In this document: positions 22,900 to 33,280 of the stretch, piece by piece | Position numbering within the stretch: the first letter of the stretch is position 1 | Layout of the letters: each line of letters opens with the position of its first letter | Source of the DNA: Ophiothrix spiculata | Lineage: Eukaryota; Echinodermata; Ophiuroidea; Amphilepidida; Ophiotrichidae | Assembly: GCA_000969725.1 (NCBI GenBank) | Contig: JXSR01S010506.1 | Strand: one strand, 5' to 3' | Length of the DNA: 43,206 nt | Position numbers and translations under genes: made by a program | The notes under the pieces: generated by a model | What the model saw: only the letters and a program-made list of their open reading frames with translations | Told to the model about the DNA's origin: nothing | Database searches by the model: none

Positions 22900-24750
22900 G
22901 GGGACCCACGGCTTTTCATCCAAAAAGTTTTGGTCGTTTGTGAAAAGCCTTAAAAAAGACACCATGGGCATTCCAACACTTAAAAAACTTGGTCAGTATG
23001 AATCTGACAACAAAGTCAAAGCTTCCATCCTTAACGATCATTTCAAATCTGTTTTTACCACCGAAAAAGATACCCTTCCCAAGTTACCAATGAGCTCCAT
23101 TCCAACCATTCCTAACCTTGTTATTTCCATTGACGGCGTTCGCAAACTCCTGACAAACCTAAATCCTAACAAATCCAGTGGACCCGATGGTATCTCTGCC
23201 CGTATTCTCAAGGAAGCAGCTGAGGAAATAGCCCCGGCACTCACAGTCATATTTCAAAAATCCTTAGAGACCGGTGAGATACCATCACCCTGGCTGCGTG
23301 CTAATATCACTCCCTTGTTCAAGAAAGGTGATCGTACAGATGCATCCAATTACCGTCCTGTATCCCTTACATCCATCTGTAGCAAAGTTCTTGAACATAT
23401 TATTCATACCCACATTATGTCCCATTTTGATTCGCATTCGATTCTAACCGACAAACAACATGGCTTCCGAAATAAACGTTCCTGTGAAACCCAACTGCTA
23501 ATGACAGTTAATGACCTTGCAATTTCCCTAGATAACAGATCCCAAACTGACATGATTATCATGGATTTTTCGAAAGCCTTCGACACTGTCCCCCATAACC
23601 GCCTTCTCCTCAAATTAGACCACTACGGAATCCGTCACAACATTCTCACTTGGATCGCAAACTTCCTCAAGTACCATGAACAGAGGGTCGTTGTCGGGGG
23701 TGAATCCTCGGCTTGGACAGAAGTGATTTCTGGCGTACCCCAGGGCACGGTGCTTGGTCCTTTGCTCTTTTTGGTCTTTATAAACGATCTTCCCTCAAAC
23801 CTTAGTTCAAATGTCAGGCTCTTTGCGGACGACTGTGTCATCTACCGTCAAATCATCAATGAGCACGACCATGAGTCCCTCCAAGAAGACCTCCACAAAC
23901 TTGAACAGTGGCAAGACGACTGGCAACTCAGATTTAACATCAAAAAATGTTTTGCTATGAGGTTGACTCACAATAGGAATGTCAAATTCTATCCCTACAA
24001 ATTGGAAGGTCGTCTCCTGGAATCAGTTAAAAGCCAACCATATCTTGGAGTTTGTATCACTGATAATTTATCGTGGACAACTCATATCAGCAATGTTACT
24101 TCATCTGCAAACCGTTCTTTAGGCTTTATTAAACGTAATTTGTATTCATGCTCCAAACCCATCAAACAAACTGCCTACTTGACCCTTGTCAGACCCCTTT
24201 TAGAATATTCCAACTCCGTCTGGGACCCTCAACAAAAAGATCTCATTAACAAAATTGAAATGGTCCAAAGAAGGGCAGCCAGATTTGTCACTAATACATA
24301 CGACAGGACAACGAGCATCACATCCGTCATTAAAGATCTTGAATGGGACACTCTAAAGAATCGAAGGACTGCTAATAGACTCACAATTCTCCATAAGGCA
24401 AGACAGGGCCAGCTGGCTCTGCCAGTGGACAAACTTCTCCAACCAATCCGGCGTCAATCTCGGCATTTCCACTCAGATTGCTATCAACAAATATCATGCA
24501 ACAAAAACGTGTATAAACATTCATACTTCCCACAAACAATCATAGACTGGAACAAACTTTCTCAATCAACAATACAAATACCAGATCCAAGCAACTTCAA
24601 GGCTGCCGTCCTGGAAGAAATCAAGAAAGAAGACCAACAGCAATAATAAAAGCAAAAATACATGCTCACACCCGCCCTATACGAGTGGCTCCATCTTGGG
24701 AGTGTTGTATAGTATTTACTACAGATACTACAGATACAGATACGAGACTG
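22900..24750 (+). mobile_element. 5'-truncated non-LTR retrotransposon (Jockey/CR1 group)
   Basis: The copy begins mid-frame at about 22900-22909 (SSKKFWSFVKSLKK precedes the first ATG), so the endonuclease half and 5' UTR are missing. The reverse transcriptase frame is unbroken to TAA at 24646. A short 3' UTR ends near 24720-24750 in a TACAGATACTACAGATACAG simple-repeat tail, typical of CR1/L2-like LINEs. 5' truncation is normal for target-primed reverse transcription. No host gene lies near it on this strand. Confidence 0.88.
22940..24646 (+). CDS. Reverse transcriptase of the LINE fragment
   Basis: 568 residues from the first ATG; the true start was upstream and is lost. RT motifs in order: NKSSGPDGIS (77-86), NYRPVSLTSICSKVLE (137-152), KQHGFRNKRSCETQL (172-186), the first catalytic Asp in MDFSKAFDTVPHNRL (208-222), SGVPQGTVLGPLLF (264-277) and the catalytic FADDC (295-299). 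The thumb region contains YLGV. The C-terminal domain has VQRRAARFV and the YFPQTIIDWN motif usual in Jockey/CR1-group LINEs. All key catalytic residues are present and no stop or frameshift is seen, so the insertion is young. Exact clade (CR1, Crack, Rex1 or Daphne) cannot be told by eye. Confidence 0.93.
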   Translation: MKSLKKDTMGIPTLKKLGQYESDNKVKASILNDHFKSVFTTEKDTLPKLPMSSIPTIPNLVISIDGVRKLLTNLNPNKSSGPDGISARILKEAAEEIAPALTVIFQKSLETGEIPSPWLRANITPLFKKGDRTDASNYRPVSLTSICSKVLEHIIHTHIMSHFDSHSILTDKQHGFRNKRSCETQLLMTVNDLAISLDNRSQTDMIIMDFSKAFDTVPHNRLLLKLDHYGIRHNILTWIANFLKYHEQRVVVGGESSAWTEVISGVPQGTVLGPLLFLVFINDLPSNLSSNVRLFADDCVIYRQIINEHDHESLQEDLHKLEQWQDDWQLRFNIKKCFAMRLTHNRNVKFYPYKLEGRLLESVKSQPYLGVCITDNLSWTTHISNVTSSANRSLGFIKRNLYSCSKPIKQTAYLTLVRPLLEYSNSVWDPQQKDLINKIEMVQRRAARFVTNTYDRTTSITSVIKDLEWDTLKNRRTANRLTILHKARQGQLALPVDKLLQPIRRQSRHFHSDCYQQISCNKNVYKHSYFPQTIIDWNKLSQSTIQIPDPSNFKAAVLEEIKKEDQQQ

Positions 24751-25680
24751 TCAGACCACGGAGCAAGTAGAGTAAAGTTTCTTGCTCAAGGAAACGAAAA
24801 CCCTCGAACCCTCAATCATAAATGTCACGTATGATGTGTAGGAACGAATTGTCTTCAATGTAGTTATTTCCAATATTCATATAATATAGTTAAGAGTTAA
24901 GAGAAGGGGTCTGGTGTAGAATCTTTGTATTTTTCTCCCACCACAAGACCCAAGCACAGGGAATAAATCCAAAATAAACATTCATGCATGTCATGATCAT
25001 CATGTGCAAATTTGCCACCCAAACTTCTTCTTACGTCTACGTTTTTGGTTTTATACTTGCCCAGCCGACATCTCGTCACGCAAAATTAGTCCATACATCA
25101 CTATTCAATTGTTTTTTCACAATATTCTTCAACTAAATGCTGAGTTAAACATGTTAAACAATGTTTTACGGTTTTATGTGCACTCTTCCATTCAATTTCT
25201 AAATTTGTTGACAGTATCCAGGAAAAGTGTTTCTAGCTTCTTTTCTACTCTATAAACTTACTTTCTGAATCATAAGTCCCGGTGAAATTGACCTGTTTAC
25301 ACTAAATTGATTTAAAAATAAAGTATTAAACAAAATAACACTTTTTTCAGAAAATTTGAACCGATTTACAGATAATTATCTTGTATTCTTCTTTAATATA
25401 ACATTTTCTTATCGTAGAAACATTAAAACTTCAGATTGCATCGGCTGACAAAGTTTGCGATACCAATGATACATACAGGCTGTATCAAACTATTTGTTCA
25501 AAGATTTTCCAAAAAAAAAAATGTGATAAGTTCAATCATTTTAAGGTTTCTGCTAAATTTAGTAAGAAGCAGCATATCTTAACTTTATTTTCTGAACGTT
25601 TGAAGACAATTGGTAAAAGAGTCATCATCCCTAGTCAGAATAACTTGAATAGGCCTATAGTATCCTTGGCCAGGGGTGGG
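24751..25680. other. No feature seen
   Basis: AT-rich DNA. A phrase CTTGCTCAAGGAAACGAAAA at about 24782 resembles SINE/LINE tails but is too short to assign. Confidence 0.35.
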
Positions 25681-25683
25681 AGT

Positions 25684-27010
25684 AACCAGCAGTGTCATAG
25701 CTATGGTCAATAAGCTTGGTTGGACCTCTCTACAAGATCGACGTCTTCACTGACAACCGCCTGTTTATGCTATATAAGATTCGCTACAGCCTAGTTGACA
25801 TCCCATGGAGTAAATACCTCACCCATCTATAATTATTCTATCTATAGGCTCATTCTCCGATAAACCGTGCAACTTTGGTTAGAGAAATGTTGAAATTTCG
25901 ACTACTAACAACTCAAGGAAAACATACAAAATCATAAACTCTTATGGCTTCTGAAGAAGAAAAAGTGCATGGGATATGTTTTAAAAATACTTGATTTTTA
26001 ACCATTGTATTCCCTATACCTAATGTTCGTATCTGTTGGTTCGTATCTGTTGGAATCTTTTTTTAAATATTCATTATTGAGAAAATTAGTTTTCTTACAA
26101 ACTTGATCTTTACACTAAATTAGAAGCTCTACACATACTACACTGTGGTGTATTATTTCGCTCATAGTGTACCGCGTTTTGCGAAAAGGCGACAAAATGT
26201 GTGGTTCGTATCTGTTGCGACGTGACAGTCACATAGGTTTTTTTTGATATTAATATCCTTGTAAATCATTACTGTAAATATATAATTCTATATAACATAT
26301 ATGTTATTCAAGACTGAAGTGTACTTGATAAATCTAATGCGGAATCATCCATCAACATATTGATTTTCACACTTTGTTATCGATTTTAGAATTTGGTTCG
26401 TATCTGTTTGCAATATTGGCGACATGATTTAAAAAGCTATTATGTCATATTAAATACTTAATATAATTAAACTTTATATGTCATTACTAATACCTATTAC
26501 GGGCTATTAAAAAATATGCATTGCGTTTGAAATGCCCGAATATTTTAGGAACGGGGCCACATAAAACGTAAAAAGTATGGCTGGCGACATGGGGAAAAGT
26601 AACGATTTTGCATTTTCAGATTAATCGTTATCTACTTTCCTGGCATGCTAAAATGTTTAGCTTCACACATGTTACTAATGTGACTTTAATGTATTAACTA
26701 GATCACTCAAATTATTTGTAATAGGCTTAACAACGCTAAACTAGTAACACGAACATGAGCGACACCAAAACGGCAAAGTTGCACGCTTTATCTGAGAATG
26801 AGCCACTAGTACTTCCACCAGGGGTCATAACTCCCGTTTCACAATCCCTCATACAAGTTCTTCAGTATATGCCAATTCCTTTTTCCCACGCACCATAGCC
26901 GGGACTAGAACCAACAACCAATCGATCCAGCTGCACATCACACCCTTGACACATTCAAAAGTGCCATGAGGGATCTTCACCCCTCTGTACATATATATTA
27001 TGTAACTTAG
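25684..27010 (+). pseudogene. Decayed LINE RT C-terminus, split by a DNA transposon
   Basis: The left part (25684-25824) reads VNKLGWTSLQDRRL, then after a frameshift DNRLFMLYKIRYSLVDIPWS then KYLT. The right part (26819-27010) reads RGHNSRFTIPHTSSSVYANS then FFPRTIA; after another shift it reads LDTFKSAMRDLHPSVHIYYV then T-stop. These are the conserved last ~130 residues of CR1/L2-like reverse transcriptase frames. The copy is a different lineage from that at 22940-24646, and 5' truncated. The two halves are separated by the element at 25848-26804. Confidence 0.8.
25848..26804. mobile_element. 957-bp TIR element inside the LINE remnant, with iteron-like repeats
   Basis: The left end GGCTCATTCTCCGATAAACC then GTGCAACTTTGG mirrors the right end CAAAGTTGCACGC then TTTATCTGAGAATGAGCC over about 32 bp. 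It contains four direct copies of TTCGTATCTGTT (26026-26037, 26040-26051, 26205-26216, 26397-26408), mostly preceded by GG. No long open frame, so it is non-autonomous. The target duplication is unclear. Confidence 0.8.
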
Positions 27011-27380
27011 GCCCTACTCAAATTATTTGGGGATAACCCTTTCAGGCCTTATTGGCCTTTTGTTATCTCCACAATATCATTGTTTTTTTTTTATAAGTTT
27101 GTTTTGTATTGTTTATTTATATGATTGTTATTGTAGATATGATATTGAAAATATTGAAATAAACATATATTTTTTAATATCAATACTGTTTTTATTGCAC
27201 CTCTATCTTTTAAAGTTGTGTTGGCAGCGGCACATCCCATGCCTAATCACAGTGCGTTAATCCCCAAACTAATGGGGGCTGCACTTTATTTGGAAGAAGA
27301 AGTAGAAGAGTTCCTTTTATCTTTAGGCCTAGGTGTAGAGGTATTTTTTGCCGACAAACCCCAAGTTTTTTTTGTTCAGA
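27011..27380. other. Probable 3' UTR of the decayed LINE, then unassigned DNA
   Basis: T-rich sequence follows the LINE stop, with AATAAA at about 27158. No gene seen. Confidence 0.35.
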
Positions 27381-27389
27381 CAACGAAAA

Positions 27390-28010
27390 TAGATAAATCG
27401 CAAAGGGGTGTCTGAGGGGGATCTGCCCCTTCAGGGAATGTTGAAATTTAAAAACACAAATCACTTGATGTGGTGCATATAGATTTTTCTATTTGATGCT
27501 TCATGTGTCGGGATGTCTGAGGGGGATTGTTCACTCTCAGGAGTAAGAAAATCTTGAAATTTCAAAACACAAATCATTCGATTTGGTGCACAGATTTTGC
27601 TACTTGATGTTTCATGCGTAGGGGGTGTCTGATGGGGATCTTCAGAAGCTATAAAAATGTGAAATTTCAAAACACAAATTACTTGATTTGGTGCATATAT
27701 ATTTGATATTTCCTCAAGTTATAGCATTTCCCAATCAAAATTTTGGCAAGGCACGTCAGAGACTCGCACTGATAGTGGACAAAACATGAAACGGGTGTCT
27801 TAGGGGAATGTGACCCCCTCAGTACAGTTAGAACATTTTGGAATTTCGAAACACTATTCACGCGATTTGGTGCATTTTTTCATCTGGGCAAGGTACTCCA
27901 AACAGGCTCGCATTAAACATTAGACAAGTGTCTGAGGAGTATGCCCCCCTCATATATAAGTTAGAAAATTTTGAAATTCCCAACATTGTTCACACAATTT
28001 GGTGAATAAT
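27390..28010. repeat. Diverged copies of the ~140-bp tandem repeat
   Basis: GGGTGTCTGAGGGGGAT, TTTTGAAATTTCAAAACACA and GATTTGGTGCATAT recur at irregular steps with many substitutions. They are older relatives of the cleaner units at 28831-29790, and they lie outside the TIR-bounded segment there. Confidence 0.8.
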
Positions 28011-28339
28011 TTTGCCCACAATTTCCATTCTAGCTCAATAGCTATGCGTCACACAAAAGGCTAAAATGGCGAGTGTATCATTCATTTTGCCGACACATGT
28101 CACCGAGGTTAGGTTAAAGCAGGCAGCTCTCAAAAGTATAATGGCCTTATAACTTTTACTTATAAAGTTGCATGTGCCGACATTAACTCTTGAGTGGTGC
28201 ATGCTGACAGTTCAGAAGAGCTGAAGATTGAACGCACTGAATGTGCCAGAAGAAATATGTACTTGTTAAATCTGAAAGGTGGATGAAAATGCTTACATTT
28301 TGTCCACAAAAAGCTGTTTCTTCCAATGGATTCTCTTCT

Positions 28340-28475
28340 TCCTCTTAACTTTTTCTCCTCTTTTCTCCTTTCTTTTTCCTGATTTTTTCTTTTCTTTTTC
28401 CCCCTTTTTCTTTTCCTTCTTTTCTGCCTTTCTTCCTCCCTTCTTTATTCTTTCCCCCTTCTTTTTTTTTTGCTA
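28340..28475. repeat. Homopyrimidine tract
   Basis: About 135 nt of almost only C and T on the plus strand, ending in a T run. Same character as the tracts at 4415-4545 and 29810-30420. Confidence 0.85.
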
Positions 28476-28827
28476 ACAGCAGCAGTGTTTTGCCAACAAA
28501 GCTGATGGGAGGGGAGGGATGTCACCCCCACACTCCCTCTAGGGATGCCCTTGGTAACAGGAAACTGCTTAAAATGATTCTAAACAGATTTATTTACAGG
28601 AATATTGCCAAATTTGATATACATTTCAGGGGCGTATCCGGGAATTTGCAACCCGGGGGGCACAACTTAATTTTGGCGCCCCCAGCAAAATTGAACAATG
28701 TCCTCCTGACCTCTCCTCGCCCGCCCCTGTTATACGACACATTGCCAAAATTGTCTTGGCCAGGGACAGATGCAGGGCAGATGTCAAATTCATACTTCAA
28801 GTTGTCACTTGTCATCGAGAAAGAATA

Positions 28828-29790
28828 TGTAGGGGGTGTCTGAGGGGGATGTGTCCCCTCAGAAGATATAAAATTAGTGCAAATCGCGCCATTTGGCGCA
28901 TATATTTTAGCAAATTCATACTTCAAGTTGTCACTTGTTTTTCAATCGACCAACAAATATATGTAGGGGGTGTTTGAGGGGGATGTACCCCCTCAGAAGA
29001 TAGAAAATTTTGAAATTTCAAAGTGCAAATCACGCCATCTGTTGCATATATATTTGTCTAATTGATACTTCAACTCATCACTTTTTTCAATCGCCAAACA
29101 ATATGTAGGGGGTGTCTGAGGGGGATGTGCCCCCTCAGAAGATAGAAAATTTTGAAATTTCAAAGTGCGAATCACGCCATTTGGCGCATATATTTGTGGT
29201 GTAATTCATACTTCAAGTTATCACTTTTTTCAATCGACAAACAATTATATGNNNNNNNNNNNNNNNNNNNNNNNNNNNNNNNNNNNNNNNNNNNNNNNNN
29301 NTATGTAGGGGGTGTCTGAGGGGGATGTGCCCCCTTTAGAAGATAGAAAATTTTGAAATTTCAAAGTGCAAATCACGCCATTTGTTGCATATATGTTTGG
29401 TCTAATTGATACTTCAAGTTGTCACTTTTTTTCAATCGACAAACAATATGTATCGGGGGTGTCTGAGGGGGATGTGCCCCCTCAAAAGATAGACAATTTT
29501 GAAATTTCAAAGTGCAAATCACGCCATTTGTTACATATATTTTTGTTTAATTCATACTTCAAGTTGGCTCTTTTTTCAATCGGCAAACTATGTAGAAGAT
29601 AAATTTTTTGAAATGTTAGAGTGTAAATATCATGCCATTTGGCCTATATTTTTGTTCATACTTCAAGTTGGCACTTTTTTCAATCGACAAACAATATGTA
29701 GGGGTGTCTGAGGGGGATGCGCCTCTCAGAAGATAGAAAATTTTGAAATTTCAAAGTGCAAATCACGCCATTTGGTGCATATGTTTGTCT
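28828..29790. repeat. Tandem array, ~134-148-bp unit
   Basis: The unit contains TATGTAGGGGGTGTCTGAGG, GGGATGTGCCCCCTCAGAAG, ATTTTGAAATTTCAAAGTGC, CACGCCATTTGGTGCATATA and CTTCAAGTTGTCACTTTTTT. AGGGGGTGT starts at 28831, 28965, 29107 and about 29307. GGGGG..CCCCC can form a hairpin in each unit. Open frames here are artefacts. Confidence 0.92.
29252..29301. other. Assembly gap (50 N)
   Basis: Fifty N inside the tandem array. The round length suggests a placeholder, so the copy number here is unknown. Confidence 0.99.
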
Positions 29791-29807
29791 AATTCATGCT
29801 TTGGCGC

Positions 29808-30420
29808 CCTCTTTTTTCATTCTCTCTTTTTTCTTTCCCTTTTGCGCCTCTCCTTCTCTCCCTTCTTTTTCCCCTCTTTCTTTTTTGCGCCCCTCCCTCC
29901 TTTTCTCTTTCCTTTCTGCCCTCTTTCCTTCTTTTTCTATCTTTTTTGCACCCCTCCTTTTTCTGTCTTTTCATTTTTTCTTTCCTTTTTGCGCCTATCC
30001 CTGTTTCTTTTATCTTTTTATTCTTTCCCCCTTTTCTTTCCTTATTTGCAACCCCTCCTCATTTCTCCTCATTTTCTTTCCTTTTGCACCCTTCCCTCCT
30101 TATCCTTTCTTTTCTTTTTTGCGCCCCTCCTTTCTTCTTTTTAAAATTTTACTTTCCTTTTTGTGCCCCTTCTTTCCCGCTCTCTTTTTCTTTTCTTGCG
30201 CCCCTCCCTCTTTCTTTTCTTCCCTCTTTCCTTCTTTTTCTGTCCTTTTTGCACCCTCCCTTTTTTCTTTTCTCCTTCCCTCTTTCTTTTTTCCCTTTGC
30301 GCCCCCTCCTGTCCCCCCTCTTTCTTTCTTTTCTCTTTTTTTCGCCCCTCCCTGCCTTTTTTCTTTCTTTCTTTTTCTTCTTCTCTCTTTTTCTTTCTTT
30401 CTCTCTTTTTGCGCCCCTTT
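29808..30420. repeat. ~600-nt homopyrimidine tract with periodic GCGCCCCTCC
   Basis: Almost pure C/T on the plus strand, punctuated by GCGCCCCTCC or near variants about every 40-60 nt (about 29844, 29887, 29949, 29991, 30085, 30121, 30198, 30250, 30299, 30411). It behaves like a degenerate minisatellite. The Phe/Ser/Leu-rich frames and the Lys/Arg/Glu-rich antisense frames here are composition artefacts. Confidence 0.92.
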
Positions 30421-30677
30421 GATGACCCCGGGGGGCACGTGCCGGCATGCCCCCCCCCAGATACGCCCCTGCATGATTTTGCAGGTTTTACTGCAAATCA
30501 GGAAGATTGGCATGCCTTTTTATAAACAGTTCGTTCAGGAAACATGGTTGCTGAAAAGTGTGTTATATTCACATACTTGGTCTACCATTTGTATAACCTA
30601 GATCTGACAAGTGTTAATGATGAAGGTTGGCCAGCACCCCCAAATTCTTGCCTAGTTTTGACCCTCTTAAGGCTGGG

Positions 30678-30740
30678 CAGTGGCGTAGCCAGCATGGGGC
30701 AAGGGGGGCAGACTGCTCCCCCCCCCCCCCGACAAAAAAT
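30678..30740 (+). mobile_element. hAT-like element end fragment
   Basis: CAGTGGCGTAGCCAG followed by CATGGGGCAAGGGGGGCAGA and a C run has the form of a hAT terminus. No matching CTGGCTACGCCACTG was found downstream to about 31.3 kb, so only one end is seen. Confidence 0.5.
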
Positions 30741-31094
30741 CGAGCGGGAAATCGGGACAGCAAGTTGGAAAAATTGATAAGGACAAGGAAAATGAGAGAG
30801 CAGCTGCAAGACAGGAGAAAATCTTGTCAACAAAAGATGTGCCGAAAAGGGTGTACGAAAATGGACTTTTTTGCCAGGAAAAATCAGGAAGAAATGCGCA
30901 CAGTCCGGGGGAAAAATGTTTTTTAATTTAAAAGACAAAATGTGTTCACAAGAATGCAGCCACACATATAAACATTGCAAAGAAAACAAAACTGATTTCA
31001 GATTCATGCTCTAAATCTGTATTATTTTAATAATATTTGATATTGCGGATACAAAACAAAATGTCATATATATCAGATCTATGTTGACTGACAC

Positions 31095-31289
31095 CCCTGG
31101 AAAAAATAGAGTACAGTTCTAGTACACATTCCTGAGGTGCAAATTTGGAACACAAATTTGAGTACAATTTAAGTACAATTCGAGTACAAATTTGTGTACT
31201 CGAATTGTACTTAAATTGTACTCGAATCTGTGTTCCAAATTTGCACCTCAGGAATGTTTACTAGAATTGTACTCGATTTTTTTCCAGGG
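31095..31289. repeat. 195-bp near-perfect palindrome (foldback MITE)
   Basis: It starts CCCTGGAAAAAATAGAGTAC and ends CGATTTTTTTCCAGGG. Inner arms ATTCCTGAGGTGCAAATTTG / CAAATTTGCACCTCAGGAAT are exact complements, and the centre GAGTACAAATTTGTGTACTC folds tightly. Many AGTACAATT motifs repeat inside. Confidence 0.93.
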
Positions 31290-32125
31290 ACAGCTACATA
31301 ACTGAAATGGAGTTTTCAGATATCAGCTGTGATTATATAACATCATCTGCTTTGTCCATAGATCTATAGAAAACCACAAAATAAACATATATGCTGACAA
31401 TTTCAGTATTTCATCAATTCTGACAGTCTGCTTTTATTTTATGACTTTTTCTGCATATTTCAGTTCCCACAGGCGATTTGTGTCGAGTTATTGTGATTTG
31501 GATCACATTATAATACAAAATCCTTGGTACAAACATGAAAAGCAGTTAAAGCTAAATATTCACAGGAGACTCGTGTGTTTAGTTCTGCAGACAATGTAAA
31601 AACTTAACATTCTACATTGCCCAGTCTCTGAATGCCTGTATTACAGTGAGCAGACAATTACACCATTCTGACACAGCAGTCATATCTTGATTAATAATAT
31701 TCTTTTCCAATGATGATGAACATTTGCTGAAATGAAGTCACTAAAGTTGATGCCACAATATCTGGACAGTGTGAACAAAAATCCAGAGTGCAGGATTCTA
31801 TTACTTGTAAATTTACCCAACTATGGCACCAACAAACCAAGATATTGAACTTTATTTGTAGCACTATTCTTAACTCAAGTTAACAATTCAATGGATGTTC
31901 CGTATACAAAGTATTTACCTGTTATCTTTTGCATGCACTTTACTGTTTAGGGATGTGTACTTATTGAATGGTTTGCGATTTATGGCTTTTGTGTGTTTTT
32001 CAATATCATTTATAACCTTGTGTAATTGGATAATATAAGAGGTATTAAATCAAATCAAATTTTTTATTTAAACATTTGATGTTTCATCTGACAGTCCTTT
32101 CAGTAATACTGCATTGAACTACTCT
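31290..32125. other. No gene seen; one decayed MITE piece
   Basis: AAAATCCAGAGTGCAGGATT at about 31780 matches the core of the MITE at 21870-21995. Otherwise AT-rich and blank. Confidence 0.45.
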
Positions 32126-32214
32126 CAGACAGCAAAGTCAGTTGACCCAACATTCGGTCAATGTTGGCCAAGGGTGTCCCAACGTTGGGCCAACTAAGTT
32201 TGTTATCTGGGTGC
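32126..32214. mobile_element. Short MITE with AGTTGACCCAAC core
   Basis: CAGACAGCAAAGTCAGTTGA then CCCAACATT on the left mirrors AACGTTGGGCCAACTAAGTT then TGTTATCTGGGTG on the right, imperfectly. About 89 bp. Confidence 0.65.
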
Positions 32215-32785
32215 AGGCAGTGGATTTGTTTAATATTTTCCTGGGTACAACTTTTTTTTGCAATTATGGATCATTAGCCGAATGGATGAGGAATCTTTTT
32301 TATGTGTATACATGCTCCACTTAAAAGACCATCATCCCCTGGGTGGGATGTAAGAATTCCACAGATAGTGCAGTAATCAGTTTAGCGCTTTACAAACTCC
32401 TTTAAATTAAAAGCAAAATTAAAATGAATTTGCTGTATGTAAAATCATTGAGAGATGACAGGTAAAAAACATAAAATCAATAGCAGATGTTACACAACTT
32501 ACAGACTCTCATTGTCCATAACATTCCAGGTAACTTTTCACCTACATTCGCAAATGTCTTATTACTGCGTCTGTGCCTTTGTGGTTCCAGATCCAAATTT
32601 TCCCACAATGTAACACTAACATGGTAAACAATGATGGCACTTTGAGTTGTGCACAACTGCTAATGGATTTGTATAAAGCATAAAATGAATTCACAATTAA
32701 ACTGGTTAAGTTGTGTTTTCACAAGGCATTTGTTTCAATTAAAAAATACGACATATCTCCAAAACAAGTTTTCTGTAATTGTATT

Positions 32786-33096
32786 GTCACATAGAAAGAG
32801 TATTCGGCCATGCTGGATCACCACAATAGACAAAGCCCATGCGAGCGTTAAACTTTAAGGCCCGTATTCCAGAAAGATGTTTAGCTAAACCATTGTTTAA
32901 CCGAGCATCAACTGTCCAGGAATGATATGCATCATTGCAGCTTTCAAGCAGAACAGTTCAATGAGTCGTGCTGTTGACGAGAAATAAAACCTTGATTTAG
33001 CTAAACACCTTTCTGGAATACGGGCCTAAGTGTATTGCTATGAACTTATAAAGGTGGTTAAAAATACAACTCAACCCACTACTCTTTCTATGTGAC
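32786..33096. mobile_element. MITE with GTCACATAGAAAGAGTA TIRs, host to a nested MITE
   Basis: GTCACATAGAAAGAGTATTC on the left mirrors CTACTCTTTCTATGTGAC on the right. The insert at 32859-33026 interrupts it; without the insert it is about 140 bp. Confidence 0.85.
32859..33026. mobile_element. Nested MITE with GGCCCGTATTCCAGAAAG TIRs
   Basis: GGCCCGTATTCCAGAAAGAT then GTTTAGCTAAA mirrors TTTAGCTAAACACCTTTCTG then GAATACGGGCC (about 30 bp). Flanking TAA on both sides suggests a 3-bp target duplication as in PIF/Harbinger elements. Confidence 0.85.
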
Positions 33097-33280
33097 CATA
33101 GCATTACCACTGATATCTGTACATCAGACTAAAAGCATATATTAAAAGTATATATATGAAAATTGGACAATTAATGATAATTATAATTTATTGTAAGTTT
33201 CTCTGTATATGGCATTTAAAATTCTTGTAAACACTATTGAAATTTTATATGTATAAATTTCATTTAACCCATTTTAAATA

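Larger units (their letters stand above)
28627..30471. mobile_element. ~1.85-kb element bounded by CAGGGGCGTATC TIRs
   Basis: It starts CAGGGGCGTATCCGG and ends AGATACGCCCCTG, the same TIR class as the hAT MITE at 4387. It holds tandem units and a long CT tract but no transposase. The flanking 8-mers (ATACATTT and CATGATTT) agree at only 4 of 8 positions, so the two ends may belong to different insertions. Confidence 0.5.

Noticed and set aside
29743-30601. Long open frames (133, 281, 208, 120 codons) in the CT tract and their Lys/Arg-rich antisense frames
   Set aside because: They come from a homopyrimidine tract where stop codons are rare. Sequences are monotonous Phe/Ser/Leu/Pro, with no domain, start context or splice sites.
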